A stretch of DNA of 64,000 nt from Mobiluncus porci (GTDB taxonomy: Bacteria > Actinomycetota > Actinomycetes > Actinomycetales > Actinomycetaceae), in contig NZ_VUMY01000008.1 of the NCBI RefSeq assembly GCF_009695935.1, positions 1-64,000 of the forward strand, given 5' to 3'. The position numbers and the translations under genes are program-made. The notes under the pieces are model-generated. The model did no database searches. It had not been told where the DNA came from and saw nothing but the letters and a program-made list of their open reading frames with translations. Shown here one piece after another: positions 53,309 through 62,326 of the stretch. Each line of letters begins with the position of its first letter. The first letter of the stretch is position 1.

Positions 53309-54022
53309 CTATGCGCGAAAACTTGGTGCCCCATTAAGAATTCTTTGAAGCACATTTAAATCTTCGGCATCGAATGTCATGCCGTGCTTAATCTCGAGAA
53401 TTTGTCGTACTGCACTGAAGAGTTTTGGAAACGAAGATTTGTCACCTGTAGACAGTTCATAAACCTTGGCCGCGCTGATTAGTCTTATATTCTCTTGCTT
53501 TCCGCGTTGAGAGATGACCCAGGGTACATCATCATGAACTGATTTTTGTATGACTTGGACAAGATAGCAGGTGTAGTGCTTATACTCGGGGATGCTAAGG
53601 TACTTTTGAAACCTGGTAAAAACATCTGCCGCGCTACCGGAGTTCATTGTGTTGTATTTATTCTTCACCTCCGCAAGAACAGGTGTTTGTCTAGTACCGA
53701 AGGGTTGCTCATGCTTGAGATCAATCAGACCGCCACTTGAACCAGTGCTTTCCCATCCCGGCAGATTACCCAGCAAAGTCTGATGAAAATCGCCAATTGC
53801 ATTTGTGAGACGCTTGTTTTCCTGGCGCGAAAGTTCAAGGTCAACCCAGCTCGTAAGCTCGGTGTTTAGAGCAGCTGCTTCTAATAAAGCTGCGTAAGGG
53901 TCAATCACGTTTTTGTAGGGGTTTGGCTCACTCTTGCCCCTAGCCTTAATCAGAACCTTCTGCACCTCAGTTTCAAGTAGTTCATCGCTGAAAAAATCAA
54001 TACCGTAGCTGTAGGAACTCAT
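53309..54022 (-). CDS. Type II restriction endonuclease, Eco47II/Sau96I family
   Basis: 237 residues. The stretch GGLIDLKHEQP followed by VLAEVKNKYNTMNSGSAADV holds the PD-(D/E)xK-type catalytic Asp, Glu and Lys and is the clearest family signature. LTNAIGDFHQTLLGNLPGWE near residue 80 is also conserved in Eco47II-type enzymes, which cleave GGNCC. The predicted specificity is inferred from the family, not seen. The ATG at 54022 has no ribosome site; TAAACT seven bases upstream suggests a leaderless start. It is divergent from its methyltransferase. Confidence 0.82.
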   Translation of the reverse strand: MSSYSYGIDFFSDELLETEVQKVLIKARGKSEPNPYKNVIDPYAALLEAAALNTELTSWVDLELSRQENKRLTNAIGDFHQTLLGNLPGWESTGSSGGLIDLKHEQPFGTRQTPVLAEVKNKYNTMNSGSAADVFTRFQKYLSIPEYKHYTCYLVQVIQKSVHDDVPWVISQRGKQENIRLISAAKVYELSTGDKSSFPKLFSAVRQILEIKHGMTFDAEDLNVLQRILNGAPSFRA

Positions 54023-54035
54023 GAAACGAAGTTTA
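54023..54035 (-). promoter_or_regulatory. Leaderless-type -10 box for the restriction endonuclease gene
   Basis: TAAACT on the minus strand, seven bases, ATG at 54022. Confidence 0.4.
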
Positions 54036-54107
54036 CCCAACTACTGCCTTATATGGCGGCATTTGTATAATTTACAGTAATCAACTCACAACACTCCTCT
54101 GTAACCA

Positions 54108-54143
54108 TTGCATAGGCAAGGGTTATGTGATTAACTAGAGCTT
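54108..54143 (+). promoter_or_regulatory. Promoter and operator candidate of the cytosine methyltransferase gene
   Basis: TTGCAT (54108-54113), a 17-base spacer, TTAACT (54131-54136), then seven bases to the ATG at 54144. The -35 box lies inside the inverted repeat TTGC-ATAG-GCAA (54108-54119), where the helix-turn-helix end of the methyltransferase could bind to limit its own expression. Confidence 0.5.
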
Positions 54144-55421
54144 ATGAAGAGTGTATCTATTTCAGAAGCGTCATTCCTGGTGGGAGTGTCAATCGACACG
54201 CTACGTCGTTGGGACAAAAGGGGGATTATTCGCGCAACGCGAGACAACCGCGGGGTGCGCTATTTTAATTTAGACGAGATTGAACGGGTTAAATCGAAGA
54301 GGGACTGTCGCACTTCCGGGCATTCACAAGGAACTCGAAACTACCAGGTTTTAAAGGACGAAAGCCCTAATGGCTATAAATCTTTAGATCTCTTTGCAGG
54401 TGCGGGAGGCACAGCGTTGGGGCTTGAGAATGCCGGTTTTCAGCATGTGCTCCTTTCCGAGATAGACAAAGACGCGGCAGATACCCTTAGGGTAAACAGG
54501 CCTGAGTGGAATGTTATCGAGGGGGATGTCGCTAACCTAGATTTTAAAGAATTTACAGATGAAATTGATCTTTTAGAAGGTGGTTTCCCTTGTCAAGCAT
54601 TTAGTTATGCAGGAAATTCCCGAGGTTTTGAAGACACTCGCGGGACGATGTTCTTCCAGTTTGCCCGAGCCATTAGTGAATCCATGCCTAAAATGTTTAT
54701 TGGTGAGAACGTGAGGGGGCTATTGCGTCATGACGGCGGAAAAACTCTTGAAACCATGATGAATACGCTGAAGTCTATTCGCGGCAAGAACAATGAAACT
54801 TATAGGGTCGCATATCGGCTGGTAAAGGCTCAGTACCATGACGTCCCTCAAAAGCGCGAGCGACTATTGGTCATGGGCATCCGCTCTGATATTGGGGACA
54901 AGCTATACTTTCCACGAGAGCGGGATTACATAGTCTCCCTTTGGGATGCAATTGGTGACTATCCCAAGTCTGAAGGCCAAAGCTATCCATTGAAGAAAAA
55001 GGCTGTGCTGGAACAGGTTCCTGAAGGTGGCTACTGGAAGGATCTTCCAGAGGATGTAGCTAAAAGCTATATGGGGAGTTCTTACTACCTTGGAGGCGGT
55101 AAAACGGGAATGGCTAGGAGGCTGTCTTGGGACGAGCCATCTTTAACATTGACGTGTTCACCTGCGCAAAAACAGACGGAACGTTGCCATCCGGAGGAGA
55201 CGAGACCCCTTAACGTAAGGGAATATGCGAGAATTCAAACTTTCCCAGATGAGTGGCAATTTAAGGGTGGTACGAGCGCGGCTTACAAGCAAATCGGCAA
55301 TGCTGTACCGGTCAACCTAGGTTATTACATAGGTAAGTGTGCTTATGCGGCTCTTCAAGGAAGCGAAAAAGGCGTAGAAAAATTCGTTGTGCCTGCGAAC
55401 GAGACGGATTATGTAATTTAG
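54144..55421 (+). CDS. C5 cytosine DNA methyltransferase with N-terminal HTH
   Basis: 425 residues. Residues 1-55 form a MerR/excisionase-type HTH (SISEASFLVGVSIDTLRRWD, RGVRYFNLDEI). The methyltransferase follows with motif I SLDLFAGAGGTALGL, motif IV EGGFPCQAFSYAGNSR (catalytic Cys in PCQ), motif VI GENVRGLL, motif VIII QKRERLLVMG, the target-recognition segment, motif IX NVREYARIQTFPDEW and motif X QIGNAVPVNLG. It modifies the site cut by the neighbouring endonuclease, by family logic GGNCC. The HTH probably lets the enzyme control its own promoter. Base composition is richer in A and T than in flanking genes, which points to transfer. Confidence 0.92.
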   Translation: MKSVSISEASFLVGVSIDTLRRWDKRGIIRATRDNRGVRYFNLDEIERVKSKRDCRTSGHSQGTRNYQVLKDESPNGYKSLDLFAGAGGTALGLENAGFQHVLLSEIDKDAADTLRVNRPEWNVIEGDVANLDFKEFTDEIDLLEGGFPCQAFSYAGNSRGFEDTRGTMFFQFARAISESMPKMFIGENVRGLLRHDGGKTLETMMNTLKSIRGKNNETYRVAYRLVKAQYHDVPQKRERLLVMGIRSDIGDKLYFPRERDYIVSLWDAIGDYPKSEGQSYPLKKKAVLEQVPEGGYWKDLPEDVAKSYMGSSYYLGGGKTGMARRLSWDEPSLTLTCSPAQKQTERCHPEETRPLNVREYARIQTFPDEWQFKGGTSAAYKQIGNAVPVNLGYYIGKCAYAALQGSEKGVEKFVVPANETDYVI

Positions 55422-55451
55422 GCGGCTCTTTCCTGGCTGAACTGACTTCCT

Positions 55452-55486
55452 TTAGACCTGACGTTGTAATGCACTAGACTGGGACG
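55452..55486 (+). promoter_or_regulatory. Leaderless promoter of lysS
   Basis: TTAGAC (55452-55457), a 17-base spacer, TAGACT (55475-55480), then six bases to the GTG at 55487. This is the best complete leaderless promoter in the window. Confidence 0.65.
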
Positions 55487-57049
55487 GTGGCAAAGAATGA
55501 AACTGAAAACCAGAATCCGACCGTAGAGACTCCCAACCCGGAGGCTATTGATGACGCCCCAGAACAAATCCGAGTGCGTGCCGAGAAGCGGGCGCGGCTG
55601 CTCGGGGCCGGAAAAACTCCCTATCCGGTGCATGTCGATATCACGACAACGATTACAAAAGTTCGCGAAAAGTATGGGGAACTCGAAGCCGGGGAGGAGA
55701 CTGAAGACGAGGTTGGCCTAGCGGGGCGGGTGCGCTTGATGCGCTCCAGCGGCAAACTGGCCTTCGCCACCCTCCAAGAGGGCAACGGCAACACCATCCA
55801 AATCATGATTTCCGAACGCGAGGTGGGAAAGGACTCTCTGTCTGCCTATAAAACCGACGTTGACCTCGGAGATCACCTCTTCGTACACGGGCGGGTTATT
55901 AGCTCCAAACGCGGAGAACTCTCGATTTTCGTTGACCTTTGGCAGCTCACCTGTAAGGCGTTGCGACCTTTGCCGAAGACGTACACGAACGAAGCTGGCG
56001 AGGAAGTCACGCTCTCAGAGGATACTCGGGTGCGTCAGCGTTACCTCGACATGATTATGCGTCCGGCAGCCCGCGAGATGGTGCGTAACCGCTCCAAGGT
56101 GGTCCAGACTCTGCGTCACTACCTCGATGAAGAAGGCTATATAGAGGTGGAGACCCCGATGCTGCAGGTGCTCCACGGGGGAGCGGCGGCTCGTCCTTTC
56201 GTAACCCATATGAATGCCTACGACATGGATCTTTACCTGCGGATTGCTCCGGAGCTCTTTTTGAAGCGCTGTCTCGTCGGGGGGATCGACAAGGTTTTCG
56301 AAATCAACCGCAACTTCCGAAACGAGGGCGCCGATTCTTCCCACTCTCCGGAATTCACCATGATGGAAGCCTATTGCGCCTATGGTGACTACCACCAGAT
56401 TGCCAACCTGACCCAGGAAATGATTCAGCGTTGTGCCCGCGATGTCTACGGCTCCGAGGTCGTGACCCTGAACGATGGCACCGAGTTCAATCTTGGTGGG
56501 GAATGGAAGTGGATGGATTTGTACGGGTCGCTTTCCGAGGCGCTCGGTCAACAAGTAGATGTGAACACTCCGCGCGAGGCGCTGGTGAAAATCGCCGAAG
56601 CACGCGAGATTGAACTTGAGCCCTACTATGTTCCCGGAAAGATTGTGGAAACGCTGTGGGAGGAGCTAGTTGGCGACAAGATTTGGGAGCCGACCTTTGT
56701 TTGCGACTTCCCCGAAGACACTTCTCCTCTCGTCAAAACCCACCCTGACAAGCCCGGACAGGTACAGAAATGGGATCTCATCATCCGCGGTTTTGAAGTG
56801 GCAACTGGATACTCCGAGTTGAACGATCCGGTTATCCAGCGAGCCCGTTTCGAAGCCCAGTCCTTGGAAGCTGCCAACGGGGATCCCGAAGCGATGCAGG
56901 TGGATGAGGACTTCTTGGCGGCAATGGAACAAGGGATGCCTCCGGCGGGTGGCATGGGCATGGGTCTCGATCGCCTCTTGATGACGCTGACCGGCCTGGG
57001 GATTCGCGAAACGATTACCTTCCCGCTGGTGAAACCGATTTCTCAATGA
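55487..57049 (+). CDS. lysS: Lysine-tRNA ligase, class II
   Basis: 520 residues. An OB-fold anticodon-binding domain (GRVRLMRSSGKLAFATLQ near residue 85) is followed by the class II core: motif 2 FEINRNFRNEGADSSHSPEF near residue 270 and motif 3 GMGMGLDRLLM near residue 490. It charges tRNA-Lys. The N-terminal 30 residues are acidic and not conserved. The start is GTG, with a leaderless promoter. gluQ begins 7 bases after its stop. Confidence 0.96.
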   Translation: MAKNETENQNPTVETPNPEAIDDAPEQIRVRAEKRARLLGAGKTPYPVHVDITTTITKVREKYGELEAGEETEDEVGLAGRVRLMRSSGKLAFATLQEGNGNTIQIMISEREVGKDSLSAYKTDVDLGDHLFVHGRVISSKRGELSIFVDLWQLTCKALRPLPKTYTNEAGEEVTLSEDTRVRQRYLDMIMRPAAREMVRNRSKVVQTLRHYLDEEGYIEVETPMLQVLHGGAAARPFVTHMNAYDMDLYLRIAPELFLKRCLVGGIDKVFEINRNFRNEGADSSHSPEFTMMEAYCAYGDYHQIANLTQEMIQRCARDVYGSEVVTLNDGTEFNLGGEWKWMDLYGSLSEALGQQVDVNTPREALVKIAEAREIELEPYYVPGKIVETLWEELVGDKIWEPTFVCDFPEDTSPLVKTHPDKPGQVQKWDLIIRGFEVATGYSELNDPVIQRARFEAQSLEAANGDPEAMQVDEDFLAAMEQGMPPAGGMGMGLDRLLMTLTGLGIRETITFPLVKPISQ

Positions 57050-57056
57050 CGCAACA

Positions 57057-57995
57057 ATGACAAGCACCGGACGATTTGCTCCGAGCCCTTCCGGGCGGAT
57101 GCATTTTGGGAATCTACGAACCGCAGTCGCGGCGTACCTGTTTGCAAAAACCACCGCGCGAGATTTCCTGGTGCGAATTGAGGATATTGACACCGGTCGG
57201 TCTCGCCCGGAGTTTGCCGTGGCAAGCCTGGAGGATTTGGCTGCACTCGGGATGGTCTCAGATAAACCTGTGGTCTACCAGTCCCAGCGCCATAAGTTGT
57301 ACGAAGATGCTTTGGAACAATTGGTACAAAAAGGTCTCGTGTATGAATGCTACTGTTCCCGAGCAGACATTGCGGCCGCGGCCAGTGCCCCGCACGGAAA
57401 GCCTGGGATTTATCCCGGAACCTGCCGGAATTTGAGTACGACACAGCGTCAGCAAAAGCGGGCTGAACTCGTGGCGCAAGGACGAAAACCAGCGTTGCGC
57501 TTGCGGGCTCCGGAAAATTTGGAATACACGGTACACGATGCCATTTTGGGGGACGTGACCGGAATGCTGCATGACTTTGTGTTGCGACGCACCGATGGTG
57601 ATTGGGCTTATCAGCTCGTGGTGGTGGTTGATGATCTGGAACAGGGGATTGACCAAGTGGTTCGCGGAACCGATTTGGCTTCTTCTGCGCCGGTGCAGGC
57701 CTGGTTGACCGAGACTCTGGGAGGTACTCCACCCGAGTATGCCCATATTCCCTTGGTCATCAATACCCAGGGGCAACGGCTTGCGAAACGAGACAAGTCG
57801 GTCACGCGACCGGAGCTGAAGGCCCTCGGCTGGACGGATCAGAAGATTCTCCTTAAAGCCCTGGAAACGCTGGGATGGAGCGAGGGGAAAGATTCGGGGC
57901 TTCTTGAGTTAGACACGAAAGCAATTCTTGAACGGGCGGTACAAAACTGGGAGTTCGGTATGTTGCCGAAAGAACCTGTGATTTTTCATGGTTAG
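57057..57995 (+). CDS. gluQ: Glutamyl-Q tRNA(Asp) synthetase
   Basis: 312 residues, a truncated glutamyl-tRNA synthetase without the anticodon-binding domain. The HIGH-like motif is RFAPSPSGRMHFGNLRT near residue 8, the KMSKS-like motif is LAKRDKSVT near residue 246, and the zinc site is CYCSRADI with YPGTCR. It attaches glutamate to queuosine of tRNA-Asp. The ATG lies 8 bases downstream of lysS, without its own clear ribosome site, so translation is coupled. It converges with the DsrE-like gene. Confidence 0.93.
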   Translation: MTSTGRFAPSPSGRMHFGNLRTAVAAYLFAKTTARDFLVRIEDIDTGRSRPEFAVASLEDLAALGMVSDKPVVYQSQRHKLYEDALEQLVQKGLVYECYCSRADIAAAASAPHGKPGIYPGTCRNLSTTQRQQKRAELVAQGRKPALRLRAPENLEYTVHDAILGDVTGMLHDFVLRRTDGDWAYQLVVVVDDLEQGIDQVVRGTDLASSAPVQAWLTETLGGTPPEYAHIPLVINTQGQRLAKRDKSVTRPELKALGWTDQKILLKALETLGWSEGKDSGLLELDTKAILERAVQNWEFGMLPKEPVIFHG

Positions 57996-58017
57996 TGGCT
58001 ATGTTTAACGGCTGCGT

Positions 58018-58581
58018 CTAGATGAAGATAATTTGGGCGCCCTCGGATTTACGAACAAATTCCGGTGCGGTAATAACGGCTTCCACCTCTCTAAACAGCA
58101 TGTTCTTCCGTAGCCCCATCAAATCCATACTCATTTGGCAGGCGTAGAGATGCCCACCCATCTCGTTAATCTGTTCCAGGAGATCCCGTACCGGAGGAAT
58201 TCCGTTCTTGTCCATCTCTTTCATCAGATAGCGGGTCGCGAAGTGAGTCATCCCGGGAATATTACCTAACGACGGGGAAAGATAGCGTTTCCCCCACCCG
58301 GGGCGGAGTTTTTCCAAGAAGGGCATGTGCATCGCAGTGTTGCCCTGCATGGTGAATTTGAGATGATCCATGGTGCGCTTGGTGATGATGTCTAGACCCC
58401 AGAAAGTGAAGAAAAGATTGACATCGACCTTTTCAGACAAAGCAGCAATGCCCATAACTAAAGCCGGATAGGCCATATCGAGATTTCCCTTGGAGCAAAC
58501 GAAGGCCATTTTGCGAGTTTGTACCCCAATCTGCTGATTGGCTACTTGCCAAAATTTAGCGTCCATAAAGTCTGGTGCCAT
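58018..58581 (-). CDS. DsrE-family protein, copy 1
   Basis: 187 residues from the ATG at 58581 (MAPDFMDAKFW), six bases after GGAGG. It has the DsrE/F-like core of the large DsrE group (FVCSKGNLDMAYPALVMGIA, NLFFTFWGLDIITKRTMDHL) and ends with KSEGAQIIFI. A cysteine in HLYACQMSMDLMG is a candidate sulfur carrier; another lies in VCSKG. Family members carry or transfer sulfane sulfur, usually with DsrC/TusE. It lies 51 bases after the flavoprotein-DsrC fusion gene (58633) and probably acts with it. Confidence 0.85.
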   Translation of the reverse strand: MAPDFMDAKFWQVANQQIGVQTRKMAFVCSKGNLDMAYPALVMGIAALSEKVDVNLFFTFWGLDIITKRTMDHLKFTMQGNTAMHMPFLEKLRPGWGKRYLSPSLGNIPGMTHFATRYLMKEMDKNGIPPVRDLLEQINEMGGHLYACQMSMDLMGLRKNMLFREVEAVITAPEFVRKSEGAQIIFI

Positions 58582-58632
58582 CATCTGCCTCCAATCTCAC
58601 TTCCAATTTAGTCCCTTATCAGCATGTTTATC

Positions 58633-60321
58633 TCAGATACAACCGACCGGTTTGGGAAGACCGGAAATAAAGGCGATAACTTTAGCGGGTTTGAACTGGA
58701 ATAAATCGAAAAGCTCGGCGATGCTGATTCCTCCGGCTAGTTCGAACTGGCGCAAAGAGGGGCTAATGTGGTGGTTTTCGAAGTATTTTTTCCTCGCAAA
58801 GTTAATCACGTCCCAATGACGTTCGGTAAGCTCCATCCCCATTGCTTTCGCTAAATCCACGCTAACCTCCGGAGTCCACTGTTCCGGTTTGGTCATGAAG
58901 CCTTCCCTGTCCACATCAATCGGAATCCCGCCAGCCTCTTGGAGAATCGGTATCTGTAGAACCTTGGCTTTGGGTGAAGCCGCTAAGCAAGCATTGGGGC
59001 GCCGCTTATAGGTGGGAGCAAGGAGCTGGGAGAAGGAATCCTTTGACCTCGGTTTGGCTACGTGGGTTTTTCCGTCACTGCGAAGACCCCAACGCGTGTA
59101 CTCCTTTCCAATCATCTGGAGTTTGGAGATATTCAGGCCCGGAGGCGCCGCCATCAAGACGCTGTAGAACGGGAACATGAGGCGCTTCACGAGATGATTG
59201 AGTCGGGTCTCTTTCAACAACGAGAGCGGACCGAGCTTTGGAATAAAGAGTTTTCCGGTCAAAGCCGGAGTCTTGTAGTTCAGATCAATTACCGTGGATT
59301 TACGGAATCCCGTGTCAACAATGCAGGTCGCGTGGCCGTCATAGCGTTTGGTCATCGGCTTGCCCTCAACATAGTTTAGGAAATTCGGAACGAAAATTCG
59401 CGATTGGTAGACGGCTGCCGATCCCGCTTTAGAAGTCGGTAAATCCGCGGCGTCACCAAGGGCAAAAACGTCAGGGAATTCTCGGTGCTGGAAGGTTTCA
59501 ATGTCGCAGGGCACGAAACCCAGCTCATCTGCGAGTCCCGAATCTATCAGGAATTGTTGGCCGCGCATTGGTGGGACCGTTACGAGAAGGTCGTAGTCGA
59601 TAATCTTTCCATCGTAGGAATACAGGCGTTTTTCTTTGGCGTCGATATGGCGCACCACGAAATCCGGTTCCACTTGGATATCTCGCAATCTCAGGATATT
59701 GGACAGGGATTTCGCTGTGATTTCCTGTTGAAAAACTTCGGATTGGGGAGTGACGAATTTAATCTCAATGTCATCGCGGCGCCGTTTTTGGAAGAAAAAC
59801 CAATCAGCCTGGAGGGCAAATTCGAGAGGTGCCACTGGACAGCGGATGGGAAATTCGGAGATATGAACGATGAGCTTACCGCTTTCCATCTCTTGTAAAA
59901 CGGAGCGAAGCTTCTTCGCCCACCGTAGGGTATAGAAAGAATAAATGCCTTCAGCGAGGGCGTTTCCGTTGGACATGCCTTCGACTAATTCGGGGTGGCA
60001 TTGGCAACCGGTAGCGATGATGAGATAGTCATACGGAATTTCGCGAGTGGGAGTGATTACCTGCTTCGAATGGGGATCCACCTTGGTGACGCGCTCTTGG
60101 AGAAGATGGATTCCCGGAAGTAGCGTCTGGCGACGCCACCGCCACAAAGCGGGATTCGGAATTTTACCGATGGTGATGCCGACGAAACCGGGCTGGTAGT
60201 AGTGGCGCGCCTGAAAATCAATCACGGTAACGCGGAATTCACTCTTGTCGAGAGAGCGAATCAGAGCGTTAGCGGTACAAGTACCGGCGGTTCCGCCGCC
60301 AATGATGACAACGTGTTTCAT
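58633..60321 (-). CDS. SQR-like flavoprotein fused to a DsrC/TusE domain, copy 1
   Basis: 562 residues from the ATG at 60321, which follows GAGG. The N-terminal 400 residues form an FAD-dependent sulfide:quinone oxidoreductase-like protein: dinucleotide motif IIGGGTAGTC, and three cysteines at the SQR positions, C106 (IIATGC), C161 (FPIRCPVAPLEFA) and C333 (YDGHATC). VFALGDAADLP is the second FAD motif. A linker of about 50 residues leads to a DsrC/TusE domain (residues about 462-562: IPIDVDREGFMTKPEQW, ELTERHWDVINFARK, ending SGLPKPVGCI). The penultimate Cys561 is the sulfur-carrying cysteine of DsrC, whereas the second DsrC cysteine, 11 residues upstream, is Ala550. The fusion suggests sulfur passes from the flavoprotein to its own DsrC tail. 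Confidence 0.9.
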   Translation of the reverse strand: MKHVVIIGGGTAGTCTANALIRSLDKSEFRVTVIDFQARHYYQPGFVGITIGKIPNPALWRWRRQTLLPGIHLLQERVTKVDPHSKQVITPTREIPYDYLIIATGCQCHPELVEGMSNGNALAEGIYSFYTLRWAKKLRSVLQEMESGKLIVHISEFPIRCPVAPLEFALQADWFFFQKRRRDDIEIKFVTPQSEVFQQEITAKSLSNILRLRDIQVEPDFVVRHIDAKEKRLYSYDGKIIDYDLLVTVPPMRGQQFLIDSGLADELGFVPCDIETFQHREFPDVFALGDAADLPTSKAGSAAVYQSRIFVPNFLNYVEGKPMTKRYDGHATCIVDTGFRKSTVIDLNYKTPALTGKLFIPKLGPLSLLKETRLNHLVKRLMFPFYSVLMAAPPGLNISKLQMIGKEYTRWGLRSDGKTHVAKPRSKDSFSQLLAPTYKRRPNACLAASPKAKVLQIPILQEAGGIPIDVDREGFMTKPEQWTPEVSVDLAKAMGMELTERHWDVINFARKKYFENHHISPSLRQFELAGGISIAELFDLFQFKPAKVIAFISGLPKPVGCI

Positions 60322-60380
60322 AATCAGCCTCGATTTCCAATACGGAAATTTTACCAAGGCTAGCCTGATTTATTTGTCTT

Positions 60381-61535
60381 TTAACTTCTTCTGAAACGAT
60401 TGAACAGTCTCGCGATACTCCAAGGAAGGTGGGGTCGGGTCGGATCCCACTCTGGGCTCCAGGAACCTTGGTGTTCTTTCACGGGAATTTCGGCCGGATA
60501 TGCCGGTAACGCGGCACTAACTAGTACGGTGCGAATATCGACTTCGCCTGCGACCGCAGCAGCAACGGCCTGCATCAAGGGAAGCTCATCTAAAAGCTCT
60601 GTGGCGCGCTGTTCGACGATTTTTAAAGCCAGCGGCGTGGTGGGGACCCCCTCAACGGTGTGGCCGGCAGCTCGCATTTGAGCCTCGGCTTCTCGAGGAT
60701 TTTCGCCACGCCCCAAGCGCATCCCGAAGAATTTATTGCGCCCGGAAATGCCAGTGACCTCGAGATCGCCGACTCCGGCAAGCCCGATAGCGGTTTCTTT
60801 GCGCCCGCCAAGAGCTTCGCAAACCAGTGACATTTCGCGGATGGCTTGGGCAAAGACAGCGGCACGGAGGTTGGATTGGGGGGCGCCGGTGGCTTCCTGG
60901 ATGCCTTCGGTTACTCCCAGAGCAATGGCGTAGACGTTTTTCAACGGCGCCAACACTTCCACGCCGATGACATCGTCGGTCGGGAAGGCGCGGTAGTAAT
61001 CGGTTCGTAGCGCGCGCGCGTAGTGAATGGCGGCTCCGAGCTCTCCGCTGGCAAAGACGGTCGCCGTGGGCTCGGAGAGGGCGCATTGGCGGGCAATAAC
61101 GGGGCCGCCTATTGAGACCACGGGCGGGAGTTTAACGCCTTGGCGAGCCGCAATCTCAGCCATGGCTTCAGCCAGGAGCTTTACCTGGCCGTCCTCGTTT
61201 TCAACGAAACCTTTGGTGGTGAGCCATACTGCTCTGACTCGATCGAAATAGGGAGCGAGTCGTTCCGTGATGGAAGGTAATCCCACCGAGGCCACGCAAA
61301 TGGCGAGAACTTCCGCTCCTTTGACCGCTTGTTCCAATTGTCGGGAACGGAAGAGTTTTACGTGAGGAGCCAGCGGAGCCTGGGTGGCGGGATGGGGTTT
61401 GCCGGCGGCGTAGGCGTCCAAGACGGCGTCATCGAACTCGGTTCCCCACAGCGACACGTCCCAGCCGGTATCGATAAGGGGACGGCACAGGGCTGAGCCC
61501 ATCGCGGAGGCTCCGATAACAGCAACTTTTGGCAT
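60381..61535 (-). CDS. gpsA: NAD(P)-dependent glycerol-3-phosphate dehydrogenase
   Basis: 384 residues. The N-terminal dinucleotide motif is VAVIGASAMGSALC, and the middle includes LAPLKNVYAIALG (catalytic Lys), AGVGDLEVTGISGRNKFFGM and VEGVPTTPLA. It reduces DHAP to sn-glycerol-3-phosphate for phospholipids. The C-terminus has about 50 residues more than E. coli GpsA, ending in a basic, arginine-rich tail. The ATG is six bases after TAGAGT, a leaderless pattern. The gene lies between two DsrE-flavoprotein cassettes. Confidence 0.93.
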   Translation of the reverse strand: MPKVAVIGASAMGSALCRPLIDTGWDVSLWGTEFDDAVLDAYAAGKPHPATQAPLAPHVKLFRSRQLEQAVKGAEVLAICVASVGLPSITERLAPYFDRVRAVWLTTKGFVENEDGQVKLLAEAMAEIAARQGVKLPPVVSIGGPVIARQCALSEPTATVFASGELGAAIHYARALRTDYYRAFPTDDVIGVEVLAPLKNVYAIALGVTEGIQEATGAPQSNLRAAVFAQAIREMSLVCEALGGRKETAIGLAGVGDLEVTGISGRNKFFGMRLGRGENPREAEAQMRAAGHTVEGVPTTPLALKIVEQRATELLDELPLMQAVAAAVAGEVDIRTVLVSAALPAYPAEIPVKEHQGSWSPEWDPTRPHLPWSIARLFNRFRRS

Positions 61536-61547
61536 AAGGCAACTCTA
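61536..61547 (-). promoter_or_regulatory. Leaderless-type -10 box for gpsA
   Basis: TAGAGT, six bases (TGCCTT), ATG at 61535 on the minus strand. Confidence 0.5.
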
Positions 61548-61572
61548 CCTCTTGGGGGGCGCTACGCAATCT

Positions 61573-61626
61573 GGGGACGGTTCCACTTTGCTCCAACTTT
61601 GTTTACGCAAAGACAAGACCGTCCCC
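61573..61626. repeat. 54-bp imperfect palindrome (hairpin repeat copy C1)
   Basis: GGGGACGGT at the left pairs with ACCGTCCCC at the right, with CTTTGC and GCAAAG as inner arms. It lies beside a second copy in the gap between gpsA and the second DsrE gene. Confidence 0.55.
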
Positions 61627-61650
61627 GTTTGCTCCGTGAAGCTGTGATGT

Positions 61651-61702
61651 ACGGTTCTACTTTGCTTCGCTCGCTTCGCTTACTGCGCAGAGACAGAACC
61701 GT
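61651..61702. repeat. Imperfect palindrome (hairpin repeat copy C2)
   Basis: ACGGTTC (left) pairs with GAACCGT (right), around a GCTTCGCTCGCTTCGCTTAC loop comparable to the loops of copies A and B. It is in tandem with C1. Because the DsrE gene ends 11 bases downstream, on the other strand, this copy could also serve as its terminator. Confidence 0.5.
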
Positions 61703-61712
61703 CCCTGCTCCA

Positions 61713-62282
61713 CTAGATGAAGACGATTTGGGCGCCCTCGGAGAGCTCAATGAAGGTTCCCGCATCGATGATGCCCTTGACCGATTTATGAAGCATCCGC
61801 GGAGTGATATGCATCATGTCGGCCGTCAACTTGCAGGCCCACATATCCGCGCCCATCTCCGAGACCTGCTCCAAGAGGTCGCGAACTGGCGGAATCTCGA
61901 GTTTTTCGAGTTCCTGGTTCATGAAGCGGGTCGCGAATGCGGTCATCCCGGGGAGTACCCCTAGGGAAGGCGGCAGATAACCGGTTCCCCAGCCGGGGTG
62001 AATGTCCTCGAGAGCCGGCATATGCATTGCAGTATTGGCTTGCATTGTGAACTTGAGATTATCCATCGTGCGCTTATTGACAATGTCGAGACCCCAGAAT
62101 GTGAAGAAAATGTCCACGTGAATGCCTTGGTTCAAGGCGGCGTGGGACATAATCAACGCGGGATAGGCCATGTCGAGGTTCCCCTTAGAACAGATAAACG
62201 CCATCTTGCGATTGACGTAGGTCGCTTCTTCTTCGGGGGCTGTTTGGGTTTCCGTAGTAGGGGCTTCTTTGGTTTCAGCCAT
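61713..62282 (-). CDS. DsrE-family protein, copy 2
   Basis: 189 residues from the ATG at 62282 (MAETKEAPTTETQ), after AAGGAG. The core is closely similar to copy 1 at 58018: FICSKGNLDMAYPALIMSHA, FFTFWGLDIVNKRTMDNL, the same C-terminal SEGAQIVFI, and a cysteine at DMWACKLTADMM. The N-terminus carries an extra acidic, threonine-rich stretch of about 20 residues. It follows the second flavoprotein-DsrC gene after 151 bases that hold several hairpins. Confidence 0.86.
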   Translation of the reverse strand: MAETKEAPTTETQTAPEEEATYVNRKMAFICSKGNLDMAYPALIMSHAALNQGIHVDIFFTFWGLDIVNKRTMDNLKFTMQANTAMHMPALEDIHPGWGTGYLPPSLGVLPGMTAFATRFMNQELEKLEIPPVRDLLEQVSEMGADMWACKLTADMMHITPRMLHKSVKGIIDAGTFIELSEGAQIVFI

Positions 62283-62326
62283 AATTATTTCTCCTTGTAG
62301 ATCCAAAATAAAAGTGTTGTCATTGT

